Assembly: GCF_040703035.1 (NCBI RefSeq) | Contig: NZ_CP159996.1 | Span: 2,018,001-2,082,000 of the forward strand | Source: Terribacillus aidingensis | GTDB lineage: Bacteria > Bacillota > Bacilli > Bacillales > Amphibacillaceae | Direction: 5' to 3' | Length of the DNA stretch: 64,000 nt | In this document: positions 30,739-39,185 of the stretch, piece after piece | How the letters are laid out: each line of letters opens with the position of its first letter | Position numbering within the stretch: the first letter of the stretch is position 1 | The notes under the pieces: model-generated | The model's input: the letters and a program-made list of their open reading frames with translations, nothing else | Told to the model about the DNA's origin: nothing | Database searches by the model: none | Made by a program: the position numbers and the translations under genes

Positions 30739-31428
30739 TTACAAGTATCCTTTTTCCTTCAATGAAATAAACTTTCGGTCACCAATGACAAGATGATCCA
30801 AAAGCTCGATCCCGATCATCTTCCCACACTCCAGCAATCGCTTTGTCACATGGATATCCTCCTGTGAGGGGGAAGGATCACCAGAGGGATGATTATGAGC
30901 ACATATAATGCTGGCAGCAGAACGACGGACAGCTTCGCGGAATATCTCGCGGGGATGGACGATGGAGGCGTTGAGGCTGCCAATGAAGATCGTCTGACGA
31001 TGGATGATATGATTCTTCGTATTGAGAAATAAGACGACAAAATGCTCCTGGCTTAGATTGCGCATTTCTTCCATTACATAATCTGCCCCGTCCTTTGGGC
31101 TTCGGATCGTGTAACGTTCTGCCGGCTTGTATCGATACAGCCTTTGCCCAAGTTCGATTGCAGCCAAAATAAGCACTCCTTTTGCAGTACCAATTCCTTT
31201 AATAGCTGTCAGCTCCTCAATGGTCGCATCACGCAGGAGCTGCAAACCTTCAAAATGCATCAAAAGCCGCTGCGCAAGCAATGTGACAGACTCGTCCTTG
31301 GTTCCGCTTCCTAATAGGATGGCGAATAATTCTGCATTGGACAAATGCGCAGGTCCTAGCTCCAGCAGCCTTTCCCGTGGACGATCCTCCTTTGGTACCG
31401 ATTTTATCGCCATTTCAGTATGCAGCAA
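30739..31428 (-). CDS. radC: RadC/JAB-domain DNA repair-associated protein
   Basis: Protein of the RadC family: an N-terminal helix-hairpin-helix (LTAIKGIGTAKGVLILAAIELG) and a JAB metalloprotease-like domain with zinc motif HNHPSGDPSPSQED. The function is unclear despite the name. I place the start at a TTG (31428), 7 nt after AAGGAAGG, aligning with B. subtilis RadC; the ATG at 31413 is an alternative. The frame is open to 31509 without a better site. In B. subtilis maf separates radC and spoIIB; here it is absent. Confidence 0.9.
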   Translation of the reverse strand: MLHTEMAIKSVPKEDRPRERLLELGPAHLSNAELFAILLGSGTKDESVTLLAQRLLMHFEGLQLLRDATIEELTAIKGIGTAKGVLILAAIELGQRLYRYKPAERYTIRSPKDGADYVMEEMRNLSQEHFVVLFLNTKNHIIHRQTIFIGSLNASIVHPREIFREAVRRSAASIICAHNHPSGDPSPSQEDIHVTKRLLECGKMIGIELLDHLVIGDRKFISLKEKGYL

Positions 31429-31578
31429 AAAACCGCCTTCCTTCTGACTCGGATTCCTGTGTGGCTGACAGGTTACGAGAAGCTTATCGGAAGACGGCGC
31501 ACTATTCAAATGGCTAAATAGAAATTTTAATAAGTTTCTCTATAGGATAATGAAGTAATTAGATCAAGAAAATCAAGT

Positions 31579-32406
31579 TCATTGACCTTCAGCTGCTAGA
31601 GTGGCAGCTTCATGCCATACCGGCAGCAGCATACTAGCTGTAAATGTCCCTTGCTCCATAGCGCTGACTGCTTCATCAGATACTGCTTTGACACTCTTCG
31701 CTTCTGCAGGGATTTTCTCCTGCCATGCTTTCCAAAGAGCCGCATCCTGGTTATCCCCTGCTGCAAGCAAAACAGCCAGCTCGTCCAGCCAAGCACTGCT
31801 GGCAGCCTCGACTCCAGGGTCCCATTGCTTCACATAGCTTTCATATCCTTGCGCCTGCAGCTGGGAGCCAAGTGTGTCAGCTTCTTCCTGCGAACCTGCC
31901 ATACCTGTCAACAAGAAGAACTGGCCGTTCTTTTCCCATAATACTGCCGGGATCCCTGCATCAGCATATTTTTGTACAACATCCTGCCCGATATCTTCTT
32001 GATTATAGACGCCGCCCTGCACAACGTAAGCTGTCAGATCACCAAACGCTCCCGCGTTAGCAGCGGCTTCCTTTGTCGCGATCGGGGCCGCCACACCGCT
32101 TGTCTCCGATTCAATACCTGCTGTATAACGTAGCAGCAGGAATCCTAACACAACTCCTATGAGCGCAGCACCAAGTGCAGCTGCAGCCAGCTTCTTCGCA
32201 AAAGGAGACAAAGATACTGCATTTTTCTCTGATTTCTTCTTATTCAGCTGATCCAATACAGGAACATCCTTTTCGACCGTTGCCGCCGCTTCTTCGTCAT
32301 AAAGTGTGTAGCTTCCCTCACCGATCATCTCTTCTTTTGACTGCTGCTGTTGTTTCTTCGGCTTCTTACCGCCAATCTTGACGGAAAACCCCTTTTTCTC
32401 TTCCAT
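31579..32406 (-). CDS. spoIIB: SPOR-domain protein, probable SpoIIB
   Basis: Predicted engulfment/septal peptidoglycan protein of 275 residues. It has a basic, Gln-rich cytosolic N-terminus, one transmembrane helix at about residues 72-93 (KKLAAAALGAALIGVVLGFL), and an extracellular SPOR domain (TAYVVQGGVYNQEDIGQDVV ... FFLLTGMAGSQEEAD). It lies directly after comC, where spoIIB sits in B. subtilis, and that is the main reason for the name; overall sequence similarity to SpoIIB is limited. The start is the ATG at 32406 after AGAGGTG; upstream in-frame codons lack a ribosome-binding site. Confidence 0.72.
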   Translation of the reverse strand: MEEKKGFSVKIGGKKPKKQQQQSKEEMIGEGSYTLYDEEAAATVEKDVPVLDQLNKKKSEKNAVSLSPFAKKLAAAALGAALIGVVLGFLLLRYTAGIESETSGVAAPIATKEAAANAGAFGDLTAYVVQGGVYNQEDIGQDVVQKYADAGIPAVLWEKNGQFFLLTGMAGSQEEADTLGSQLQAQGYESYVKQWDPGVEAASSAWLDELAVLLAAGDNQDAALWKAWQEKIPAEAKSVKAVSDEAVSAMEQGTFTASMLLPVWHEAATLAAEGQ

Positions 32407-32483
32407 CCTGGCACCTCTTTTATGATTGATTGGCTCAACTCTAGCACAGCTAGTAATAGAAGTAAGAGAAATGCTGTCGAGAC

Positions 32484-32525
32484 AAAAAAAGAGTGTTCGA
32501 CAGGATGAACCTATCAAACACGCTT
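32484..32525 (-). terminator. Terminator after comC
   Basis: An imperfect stem (AGCGTGTT.GATAGG with CCTGTC.AACACTCT) lies on the minus strand and ends in TTTTTTTG, about 100 nt past the comC stop. Confidence 0.65.
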
Positions 32526-32622
32526 TTCTACGAATTAAGATGCAGGATTATAAAATACCCGTAAAGATATCGTTGCAATATAGCTGTTTTCCGAAGCATT
32601 TGTCACGTCGATTTGTTCTATT

Positions 32623-33393
32623 TTATTCACAAAGTGATGTAAAGATTAATTGACTATACCAACACACAAATGTTTCACCGTGAAAATATGAAAATAGTGC
32701 TGCAGCTAAAATATATGGACCAAAAGGAATTAATTGGTTCCTCTTTATAACATTTATATAAAGAAGGAAAATACTAATTATGGCACCTAATATTGATGCA
32801 AATACAAAGGTAAGCAGAATGCCTTTCCAGCCAAGTATATAGCCTAGCAGTACAAATAATTTTAAGTCTCCACCACCCATACCACCACGGCTTAATAGAA
32901 TGACAAGGAAAAGTAGGATAAACGCAAAGAATGATCCGATTATGGAGTCCCACCATGGATCCAATGGAGTAATAAATCGAAGAATGATGAATAGAGGGAG
33001 GAAAAATAGAAGGACTTTATTTGGAATGAGTAGAAATCGCATATCCGTCACAAATAAAATTGCACCGATTGATACCAATAGAAGAGCCAAACCGAGATCC
33101 CATCCTATACCGAACAAATAAAAGCTATAACCAAAAAGCAGACCGGTTGCAAGCTCATTCAAAGGATAGATAAGTGAAATATTCTGTTTACAGTTTCGAC
33201 ATTTACCATGTAATATAAGAAAGGAAATGATAGGTATCAGATCATATGGTTTAATTTGCTGCTTACAGTCCGGACAAATTGAACGTTCTGCCTTAAACAT
33301 TCTCTCCTCAAGTATTCTCATACCCACAACATTGTAGAATGACCCGAACAAAGCTCCTAGAACAACGAAATAAATCAAGAAAAAAACTGACAT
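32623..33393 (-). CDS. comC: Prepilin peptidase ComC
   Basis: Bifunctional membrane peptidase and N-methylase that processes the competence pseudopilins. There are 256 residues with about seven transmembrane segments. Zinc-binding Cys pairs are at 40/43 and 65/68, and the two catalytic aspartates are in TDMRFLLIPN and GGMGGGDLK (GxGD-type). The ATG follows AAAGGAGTGGATCC. It lies between folC (more distant here than in B. subtilis) and spoIIB. A four-codon mini-ORF with a perfect Shine-Dalgarno precedes it. Confidence 0.94.
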   Translation of the reverse strand: MSVFFLIYFVVLGALFGSFYNVVGMRILEERMFKAERSICPDCKQQIKPYDLIPIISFLILHGKCRNCKQNISLIYPLNELATGLLFGYSFYLFGIGWDLGLALLLVSIGAILFVTDMRFLLIPNKVLLFFLPLFIILRFITPLDPWWDSIIGSFFAFILLFLVILLSRGGMGGGDLKLFVLLGYILGWKGILLTFVFASILGAIISIFLLYINVIKRNQLIPFGPYILAAALFSYFHGETFVCWYSQLIFTSLCE

Positions 33394-33633
33394 GGATCCA
33401 CTCCTTTACAGAGATTACATGATAAATCACTTTCTAAGCATTTCTGTGCCTCCTTTAATAATTTATTAGACTGCTCGCATATAACTTCCAATAAATTGTA
33501 CCAAACTCTATTTAAAGGTTTTTAGATTAAGCTCAAATTTTACATTAATTACACAACTTACGTAGAGCCAATCTTAGTAACAGAGAACATAAATCCCTAC
33601 ATCAGTAAATCGCTTGCATTCTTATCAAATAGA
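33394..33633. other. AT-rich comC upstream region with mini-ORF
   Basis: No gene over 20 codons. On the minus strand there is an extended -10 (TGGTACAAT, 33495-33503), then a consensus Shine-Dalgarno AAAGGAGG (33449-33456) and a four-codon ORF MLRK (33427-33441), then the comC ribosome-binding site. A ComK site is expected for comC but was not clearly seen. Confidence 0.5.
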
Positions 33634-33662
33634 AAAGACCTATCCCCCAGGGATAGGTCTTT
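33634..33662 (-). terminator. Terminator after the yceI-family gene
   Basis: A perfect 13-bp stem (AAAGACCTATCCC/GGGATAGGTCTTT) with a 3-nt loop is followed on the minus strand by TCTATTTG. Confidence 0.82.
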
Positions 33663-33674
33663 CCTATATCCTTC

Positions 33675-34202
33675 TTACTCCACTACAAACTCAAAATCAG
33701 CAGTGAACTTCACATCTTTACCGATCAATACGCCGCCGGTTTCAAGTGCTGCGTTGTAAGTCAGTCCGTATGCTTCACGGTTGATTTTTCCTTCCACTTC
33801 GAAGCCGGCGATTGTGCTGCCGTCCATTGGGTTTTTGGAAGTGCCGTTATATTCTACTTTGAATGTTTCTTCGTTCGTTACGTCTTTAATTGTGAAGTCT
33901 CCAGTGATTTCGAATTCATCATCGGATAATTTCTTCACGGATTTGCTTTTGAAAGTCATGGCAGGATAGTTCGCTGCGTCGAAGAAGTCTCCGGATTGCA
34001 GGTGGCCGTCGCGGTCCGCGTTGCCTGTGTTGATTGTAGCTGCTTGGATTGTTGCTGTAACGGATGAGTTATCCATATCATTCAAGTCTCCGCTGAATTG
34101 TACGTCGAAGTCTTCGAATTTCCCCTTTGCTTTGGAAACCATCATATGTTTCACCGTAAATGAGATGCTGCTGTGTGCTTTATCCAATTTCAAAACTGCC
34201 AT
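33675..34202 (-). CDS. YceI-family lipid-binding-like protein
   Basis: A 175-residue cytosolic protein of the YceI family, a lipocalin-like beta barrel that binds isoprenoid or other hydrophobic ligands. The family segments WxxDxxHSxxxFxVKHM (here LKLDKAHSSISFTVKHM), SGDFFDAANYPAMTFKS and AYGLTYNAALETGGVLIG are present. No signal peptide is seen. The ATG follows GAGGAGG. A strong promoter overlapped by a dyad operator suggests control by a MarR- or HxlR-type repressor encoded elsewhere. Confidence 0.92.
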   Translation of the reverse strand: MAVLKLDKAHSSISFTVKHMMVSKAKGKFEDFDVQFSGDLNDMDNSSVTATIQAATINTGNADRDGHLQSGDFFDAANYPAMTFKSKSVKKLSDDEFEITGDFTIKDVTNEETFKVEYNGTSKNPMDGSTIAGFEVEGKINREAYGLTYNAALETGGVLIGKDVKFTADFEFVVE

Positions 34203-34235
34203 GTTTGTTCCTCCTCAGTGGTATTCCTTTATTAA

Positions 34236-34254
34236 GTTACTTTACGTAAGTAAC
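34236..34254 (-). promoter_or_regulatory. Dyad operator at the yceI promoter
   Basis: A perfect inverted repeat GTTACTT-TACGT-AAGTAAC overlaps the end of the -10 element and the transcription start of the yceI-family gene. The symmetry and position fit a winged-helix repressor site. Confidence 0.6.
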
Positions 34255-34281
34255 TATATATTAATCACTTCGTTACGTCAA
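34253..34281 (-). promoter_or_regulatory. Promoter of the yceI-family gene
   Basis: -35 TTGACG (34276-34281), 17-nt spacer, -10 TATAGT (34253-34258) on the minus strand. Confidence 0.65.
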
Positions 34282-34297
34282 GCATTACTTTATAAAA

Positions 34298-34324
34298 AAA
34301 CATTCCTTTTACGAAGGAATGTTT
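34298..34324 (-). terminator. Terminator overlapping the stop codon of the GGDEF gene
   Basis: The perfect stem AAACATTCCTT/AAGGAATGTTT encloses a 5-nt loop containing the TAA of the GGDEF gene. The minus strand continues TTTTATA. Confidence 0.85.
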
Positions 34325-36048
34325 TCAGGCTTTTGATTCAGTTCATGGTAGATGCTTACTCGATTCCGCCCTTTTTGTTTGGCACCGACGTACATCGCGC
34401 GATCTGCATGCCTGACCAATTCCAAGTCATCTTCACTATTCTCCGGATAAGATGCTACACCAACACTGACTGTCATATTCAGTGAAACTGTCTGACCAGA
34501 ATCTAATGTATTTTTTGTTTGGAAAGGCTGGGCAGTAATACTGCGCCATAGTGTATCTGCTACCTCAGCTGCTTGAGCGGAACTGCTTCCTGGTAAAATG
34601 ACTGCAAATTCTTCTCCGCCATACCGTGCCAGCACTGCTTCCCCTTCCACAGCTTTTTCTAATCTGTCAGCAACCTCTCGAAGAATGTCATTTCCAGCTT
34701 CATGTCCATACGTATCATTCACTTGTTTGAAATGATCCAAATCCATCATGATCAACGATACAGGACTTTCAGGCGCACCCTCCTGAAATAGCTCCTTGAG
34801 TGCATCATCAAAGTAACGGTAGTTATATAAACCGGTTAATGCACATCGTTCACTGATCTGCTTTGTTTGTTCATAATGCTGTGCATTGAGCAGGCTTACA
34901 GCCATGAAATTCGCCAGCAGCTCAATCAGCATGAATTGATACTTCTCATAGATGTTCCGTTGTTCAGACAAAAGAACAAGGATACCTATTATTTCATTAT
35001 CACGTTCTATCGGCAAACACATAAGACTTTCGCTATCGATTGGTGCTGTAACTTTCCATTTGTCAGCCCATTGTTTTCGTTTCCCATAGCGGACACCGGT
35101 GCCTTTTTTCCATACGAAACCAGCTATTCCTTCGCCTTTTTTCTTCCAATCACCTTGGTTGTAGAAGGAGCGCTTTTTCGGATCATACAATCGGATTAAT
35201 TTCAGCTCCTCGCCATCTGTTACATCATACAGATAGGCTTGATCAGCCGGAACGAGCGATACTATCCGTTCCATAAACAGATCCAATGTCTCTTTCACAT
35301 TTAGTTGGGCCGTTAATTCGTGCCCCACTTCACTGACATTACGAAGATGTTCATTCATACTGCTGCTTCTGTAATAGAGACGCAATATATAGGATGTACT
35401 CACAATTGAAAAACCAATAAAGACAACCGCGACTCCACCAATCTGATGATAAAGAACGTGCAGAAGCAATGCAGCCGGCAGGATGTAGATAGTCGTCATG
35501 AACTCCCAGAAAAAACTGCGTTCAAAAAACTTATCTCTCTTTCCGTAGATATATCTTCTTGTCAGCGTTATCAGGATATGGTTCATCATGAACAGTGTCA
35601 TGGAGTATGCAAGAATGCCAATGATATGCAATGGTGTTTCCAATGCTTGAGCAGCGTCTCCCGGGAGGTCGAATAAACGATATACTCCCGCAGCAGATAC
35701 ACTCATAAGGAAGAACATTAGGTAATTCAGTGGTATGCGAAATAGGTCTTGTTTAGTCATACGCACTTGCAGCAGCACAATTGTGACACTGATGGAGGTA
35801 ATGATCAGTTCCAAGAACAAACCAAAATTCAAATAAATGACAAGCGTAATACCGTTGAGGAAAAAGACTGGAATTTGGTTTATCATGATCGGAAAAAGCG
35901 CCACAATAATCGCCAATGCGGTGAATGCTCCTAAATCAAGCCAGTTCAAATCATCCAAATTTGTCTGTCGATAGATTAGAAAAAGGGAAGCCGGCCAAAT
36001 GATAGCCCAAGCTACCCAGATCCATCGTTTCTTGCTGCTATTAACCAT
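34309..36048 (-). CDS. Membrane GAF-GGDEF protein, probable diguanylate cyclase
   Basis: Predicted c-di-GMP synthase of 579 residues. The N-terminal third holds about seven to eight transmembrane helices of a MASE-like sensor, followed by a GAF domain (about residues 240-385) and a C-terminal GGDEF domain (about 405-570). The active-site signature is GGEEF within LARYGGEEFAVILPG, and the substrate region is DLDHFKQVNDTYGHEAGNDIL, so it should be active. An RxxD inhibitory site is not clear. It stands alone between folC and the yceI-family gene, with a terminator surrounding its stop codon. The ATG follows GGAAGGAAG. Confidence 0.88.
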   Translation of the reverse strand: MVNSSKKRWIWVAWAIIWPASLFLIYRQTNLDDLNWLDLGAFTALAIIVALFPIMINQIPVFFLNGITLVIYLNFGLFLELIITSISVTIVLLQVRMTKQDLFRIPLNYLMFFLMSVSAAGVYRLFDLPGDAAQALETPLHIIGILAYSMTLFMMNHILITLTRRYIYGKRDKFFERSFFWEFMTTIYILPAALLLHVLYHQIGGVAVVFIGFSIVSTSYILRLYYRSSSMNEHLRNVSEVGHELTAQLNVKETLDLFMERIVSLVPADQAYLYDVTDGEELKLIRLYDPKKRSFYNQGDWKKKGEGIAGFVWKKGTGVRYGKRKQWADKWKVTAPIDSESLMCLPIERDNEIIGILVLLSEQRNIYEKYQFMLIELLANFMAVSLLNAQHYEQTKQISERCALTGLYNYRYFDDALKELFQEGAPESPVSLIMMDLDHFKQVNDTYGHEAGNDILREVADRLEKAVEGEAVLARYGGEEFAVILPGSSSAQAAEVADTLWRSITAQPFQTKNTLDSGQTVSLNMTVSVGVASYPENSEDDLELVRHADRAMYVGAKQKGRNRVSIYHELNQKPENIPS

Positions 36049-36098
36049 CTAGCTTCTTCCTTCCTATTACCCGCACAAAAATATTCAGATAATTTAAA

Positions 36099-37334
36099 CT
36101 ACCACATTTTTCTAATTTGAACAATATAGTTTCTGACTTGGTATATAAAATGCAGGGAACCTGTGACAAAATAGATTGTGTCTGTTTGGTAGTCTCCATA
36201 AATCTGCTTTACCCACTCCTGCCAATCGGCAACAACTTCCACTGCCGGAAATGCTTCTGACAAAGTCTCCAAATTTGCTGCACGTGGATGATCGAAAGTA
36301 GTCAAAGCAATGTTAGGTGTAATTTCTTGAAGCTGCTGTATCATTTGTGCAAACGGCTTGTCCTGAAAAGCACTGAACATGACTTCTATTTTCTCATTCG
36401 GGTAATTTTCCCTAACCGTTTCAATGAAAGCAGTCATACCTTCTGCATTGTGAGCTCCGTCCAGGATGATTGTAGGTGCGTTTTCCACACGTTCAAATCT
36501 ACCTGGAAGCTGCACCTGGCTTATAGCTTCCTTCACTTTACCCGAATCTAGCGAGATTCCCTTCTCCTGCAGCAAACGACATGCCTCGGTCGCAAGCGCA
36601 GCATTCACTCGTTGATGAGCGCCTTTCATCTGTGGATCTATATGAAGCCGATCAGCATCCTTGGCGTCTATCCAAGTAATCTTTACACCTGCTCTATTCG
36701 CCTGGTTCTCTATAACTGCTCTTGCCTCAACTTGTGTTACTGCACTGACGATTGGAGCTCCCACTTTGATAATACCTGCCTTTTCCTCAGCAATCTTTTC
36801 AATCGTATCCCCAAGGAAACGTTGATGGTCCAGGCCGACATTGGTAATAATGCTGAGTAAAGGCTGACGCAGCACATTCGTCGCGTCACCACGTCCGCCC
36901 ATACCTGCTTCTATCACACTAATATCAGCATGCTTTGCAAGGTAGGAAAAAGCGATACATACGTGAATTTCGAATTCACTCGGATGATTGTCCTGCTGGT
37001 CCATCTCTTCTATAGTAGAAAGTAGTGCATTACATTCCGCGATGAACTCCTTCTCACTTATCCATTGGCCATCTACTTGAATGCTCTCCAGGAATCCGCC
37101 AGGGGTTGGGGAAATGAAACTGCCTGCTTTATATCCGTTATATGTAAGTGCTTGGGCTAGATAAGTCGACGTCGATCCTTTGCCATTCGTTCCAGCTATA
37201 TGTATACTTTTCATTCGACGTTCGGGATTGCCTGATGCCTGCAGCAGCTGCTGCACCCGATGCAGTCCCGGTTTGATGCCAAGATGTCTGCGGCTGGCTA
37301 AAAAAGCTTCCGCTTGTGCTAGGTTTGCAAACAT
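36099..37334 (-). CDS. folC: Folylpolyglutamate/dihydrofolate synthase
   Basis: Adds glutamates to folates (and makes dihydrofolate). There are 411 residues with the ATP-binding P-loop GTNGKGSTSTYL, the folate region GFLESIQVDGQ, VIEAGMGGRGDATNV, and the C-terminal domain beginning RFERVENAPTIILDGAHN. The ATG follows AAGGAGATGC. In B. subtilis valS lies upstream and comC downstream; here an ATP-grasp operon diverges upstream and two unrelated genes separate it from comC. Confidence 0.95.
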   Translation of the reverse strand: MFANLAQAEAFLASRRHLGIKPGLHRVQQLLQASGNPERRMKSIHIAGTNGKGSTSTYLAQALTYNGYKAGSFISPTPGGFLESIQVDGQWISEKEFIAECNALLSTIEEMDQQDNHPSEFEIHVCIAFSYLAKHADISVIEAGMGGRGDATNVLRQPLLSIITNVGLDHQRFLGDTIEKIAEEKAGIIKVGAPIVSAVTQVEARAVIENQANRAGVKITWIDAKDADRLHIDPQMKGAHQRVNAALATEACRLLQEKGISLDSGKVKEAISQVQLPGRFERVENAPTIILDGAHNAEGMTAFIETVRENYPNEKIEVMFSAFQDKPFAQMIQQLQEITPNIALTTFDHPRAANLETLSEAFPAVEVVADWQEWVKQIYGDYQTDTIYFVTGSLHFIYQVRNYIVQIRKMW

Positions 37335-37370
37335 AAAGCATCTCCTTCCATGTATAATTGACTATTATAT

Positions 37371-37382
37371 CAAACTAGTTTG
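37371..37382. promoter_or_regulatory. 12-bp palindrome in the folC/ATP-grasp intergenic region
   Basis: CAAACTAGTTTG is a perfect palindrome in the 112-bp divergent intergenic region. It could be an operator for either gene; no protein is implied by the sequence. Confidence 0.3.
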
Positions 37383-37446
37383 TGCTGCCACTATAGAAAT
37401 AATTTCTTCATTTGTTGGGCATCACCTAAAGAAAGGAACTACAGTT

Positions 37447-38340
37447 ATGGCTACACCGAAACTTGGCTGGGTCATTTATAACGGCCATCTTGGCGGTAAG
37501 AAGTTTCTCGATTTTGCGGAATGGATACAGCGCGCTGCCAATGCCCAGAATATTGACATGAAAATCATTAAAAATAATGCGTTGCTAGGTATGGTTGGAG
37601 CAGACAACAGCCTGCTTAAGGAAGAACAGCAGCTGCCGGACTTTGTCGTTTTCAGCGACAAGGATATTCCGCTTGCTCAGCAGCTTGAAGCAATGGGAAT
37701 TCCACTATATAATTCCAGCAAATCGATCGCCGTATGTGACAATAAGATCCTTATGTATCAAGCATTAGCTGAAGCAAGCATTAGAATACCAAAAACGATT
37801 ATCGCACCGAAAATTTTCCCTGGTACAATGCCAATACAATTGGATTCTTTTGAACCTGCAATGAAGGAACTTGGCTTTCCAATGGTCGTTAAGGAAGCTT
37901 TCGGGTCCTTCGGAGAACAAGTATATCTGATTCATAATAAAGAGGCATTACATCAGAAAATCACCGAAATTGGCACTAACCCATTCGTCTTACAGGAATA
38001 TATCCAAACAAGCCACGGCAGAGATATACGAATCAATATCGTCGGCGGCAAGATTGTCGCTTCCATGATTCGTACATCGGAGACGGATTTTAGAGCCAAT
38101 GTTTCACGCGGAGGCAGTATGCAGCAGTATACACCAACAGAAAAAGAGTCCGAGCTTGCTATTGCAGCTGCCACAGCCGTTGGAACTGATTTCGCCGGGG
38201 TAGATTTGCTATTTGGTCCCGGAGGAGAACCGCTTGTATGTGAAGTGAATTCCAATGCGCATATTCGTTCTATCTACGACTGTACAGGTGTAGATGTAAC
38301 GGAATCAATCATCTCTTACATTAAAGAGGTGCTTTCATGA
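37447..38340 (+). CDS. RimK-like ATP-grasp ligase 1
   Basis: ATP-grasp enzyme of 297 residues resembling RimK-type carboxylate-amine ligases. After an N-terminal pre-ATP-grasp domain (LGWVIYNGHLGGKKFLDF), the ATP-binding part shows GFPMVVKEAFGSFGEQVYLI, FVLQEYIQTSHGRDIRINIV, the metal-binding FAGVDLLFG and CEVNSNAHI. The substrate and product are unknown; relatives add amino acids to proteins, coenzymes or peptides. The start is the ATG at 37447 (MATPKLG) after GAAAGGAAC; the frame is open to 37180, but that stretch overlaps folC. It overlaps the next gene by 4 nt (ATGA), so both ligases are made together. Confidence 0.85.
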   Translation: MATPKLGWVIYNGHLGGKKFLDFAEWIQRAANAQNIDMKIIKNNALLGMVGADNSLLKEEQQLPDFVVFSDKDIPLAQQLEAMGIPLYNSSKSIAVCDNKILMYQALAEASIRIPKTIIAPKIFPGTMPIQLDSFEPAMKELGFPMVVKEAFGSFGEQVYLIHNKEALHQKITEIGTNPFVLQEYIQTSHGRDIRINIVGGKIVASMIRTSETDFRANVSRGGSMQQYTPTEKESELAIAAATAVGTDFAGVDLLFGPGGEPLVCEVNSNAHIRSIYDCTGVDVTESIISYIKEVLS

Positions 38341-39185
38341 GAGGTTGGCTGATATACGATCGAGTGAATGCAGAACGTAATTCGACTTTTATTGATTGGT
38401 TCCTTGAGGAAAGTGATTTGCTGAACATAGATTTACAGGTCATCTACACAGACGACATTCATGTGGTACTCCAAAATGGACAAGTAGTTGTACATACAAA
38501 AGAAACACAGGAGCCCCCAGACTTCAGTATCGTGCGGACTATCGATCCGTTGTTGACCGCACAGCTGGAGCAAGCGGGTATTGCCTGCTTTAATAATAAC
38601 GAGATTGCAGCTCTTACTAACGACAAAATTAAAACTCATCTCGAACTTGCAAAACTGGATATCCCGATGGTGGACATGCACTTTCAGACTAATGCCCCTC
38701 TACCTCAGCCGCCGCTAGACTTTCCTTTTGTATGGAAAACAGCCAGTGGCCGTGGCGGAAAAGAAGTTCATTTAGTTGAAAATGAAGCACAGTATAACGA
38801 TTTACAGCTGCAATATACAGTTCAGTCTGTCCTCATGCAGCAGTTAGCACCAAGACCAGGAAAAGATGTACGTGTTTTTGTGATCGGAAAGGAAATCATA
38901 GCTGCTGTACTCCGCAGCAGTAAGCAGGATTTCCGAGCAAACTATACTCTGGGAGGAAGCGCTTCTCTTTATACATTGAATACATCAGAGCAAAAGCTTG
39001 TCCAACGCATTGTCGATCATTACGACTTTGGCTTTGTCGGCATCGATTTTCTATTCGATGAAAATGGTGGCTTATTGTTCAATGAGATTGAGGATGTTGT
39101 CGGAAGCAGAACATTAAGTGCAGTAAGCGATCTGAATATCGTCCGACTTTATTTGGAATATATACAGCAGCGTATGGAGGGATGA
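38337..39185 (+). CDS. RimK-like ATP-grasp ligase 2
   Basis: A second, divergent ATP-grasp enzyme of 282 residues, with MRGWLIYDRVNAERNSTFID at the N-terminus, then DFPFVWKTASGRGGKEVHLV, VLMQQLAPRPGKDVRVFVIG, FRANYTLGGSASLYTL, FVGIDFLFDENGGLLFNEIE. The final metal ligand region reads NEIEDVVGSR where ligase 1 has EVNSNAH, so the active site differs. It may act in sequence with ligase 1 or as a paired heteromer. Start and stop overlap its neighbours by 4 nt each, giving a tight operon with a 2H phosphoesterase. Confidence 0.85.
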   Translation: MRGWLIYDRVNAERNSTFIDWFLEESDLLNIDLQVIYTDDIHVVLQNGQVVVHTKETQEPPDFSIVRTIDPLLTAQLEQAGIACFNNNEIAALTNDKIKTHLELAKLDIPMVDMHFQTNAPLPQPPLDFPFVWKTASGRGGKEVHLVENEAQYNDLQLQYTVQSVLMQQLAPRPGKDVRVFVIGKEIIAAVLRSSKQDFRANYTLGGSASLYTLNTSEQKLVQRIVDHYDFGFVGIDFLFDENGGLLFNEIEDVVGSRTLSAVSDLNIVRLYLEYIQQRMEG

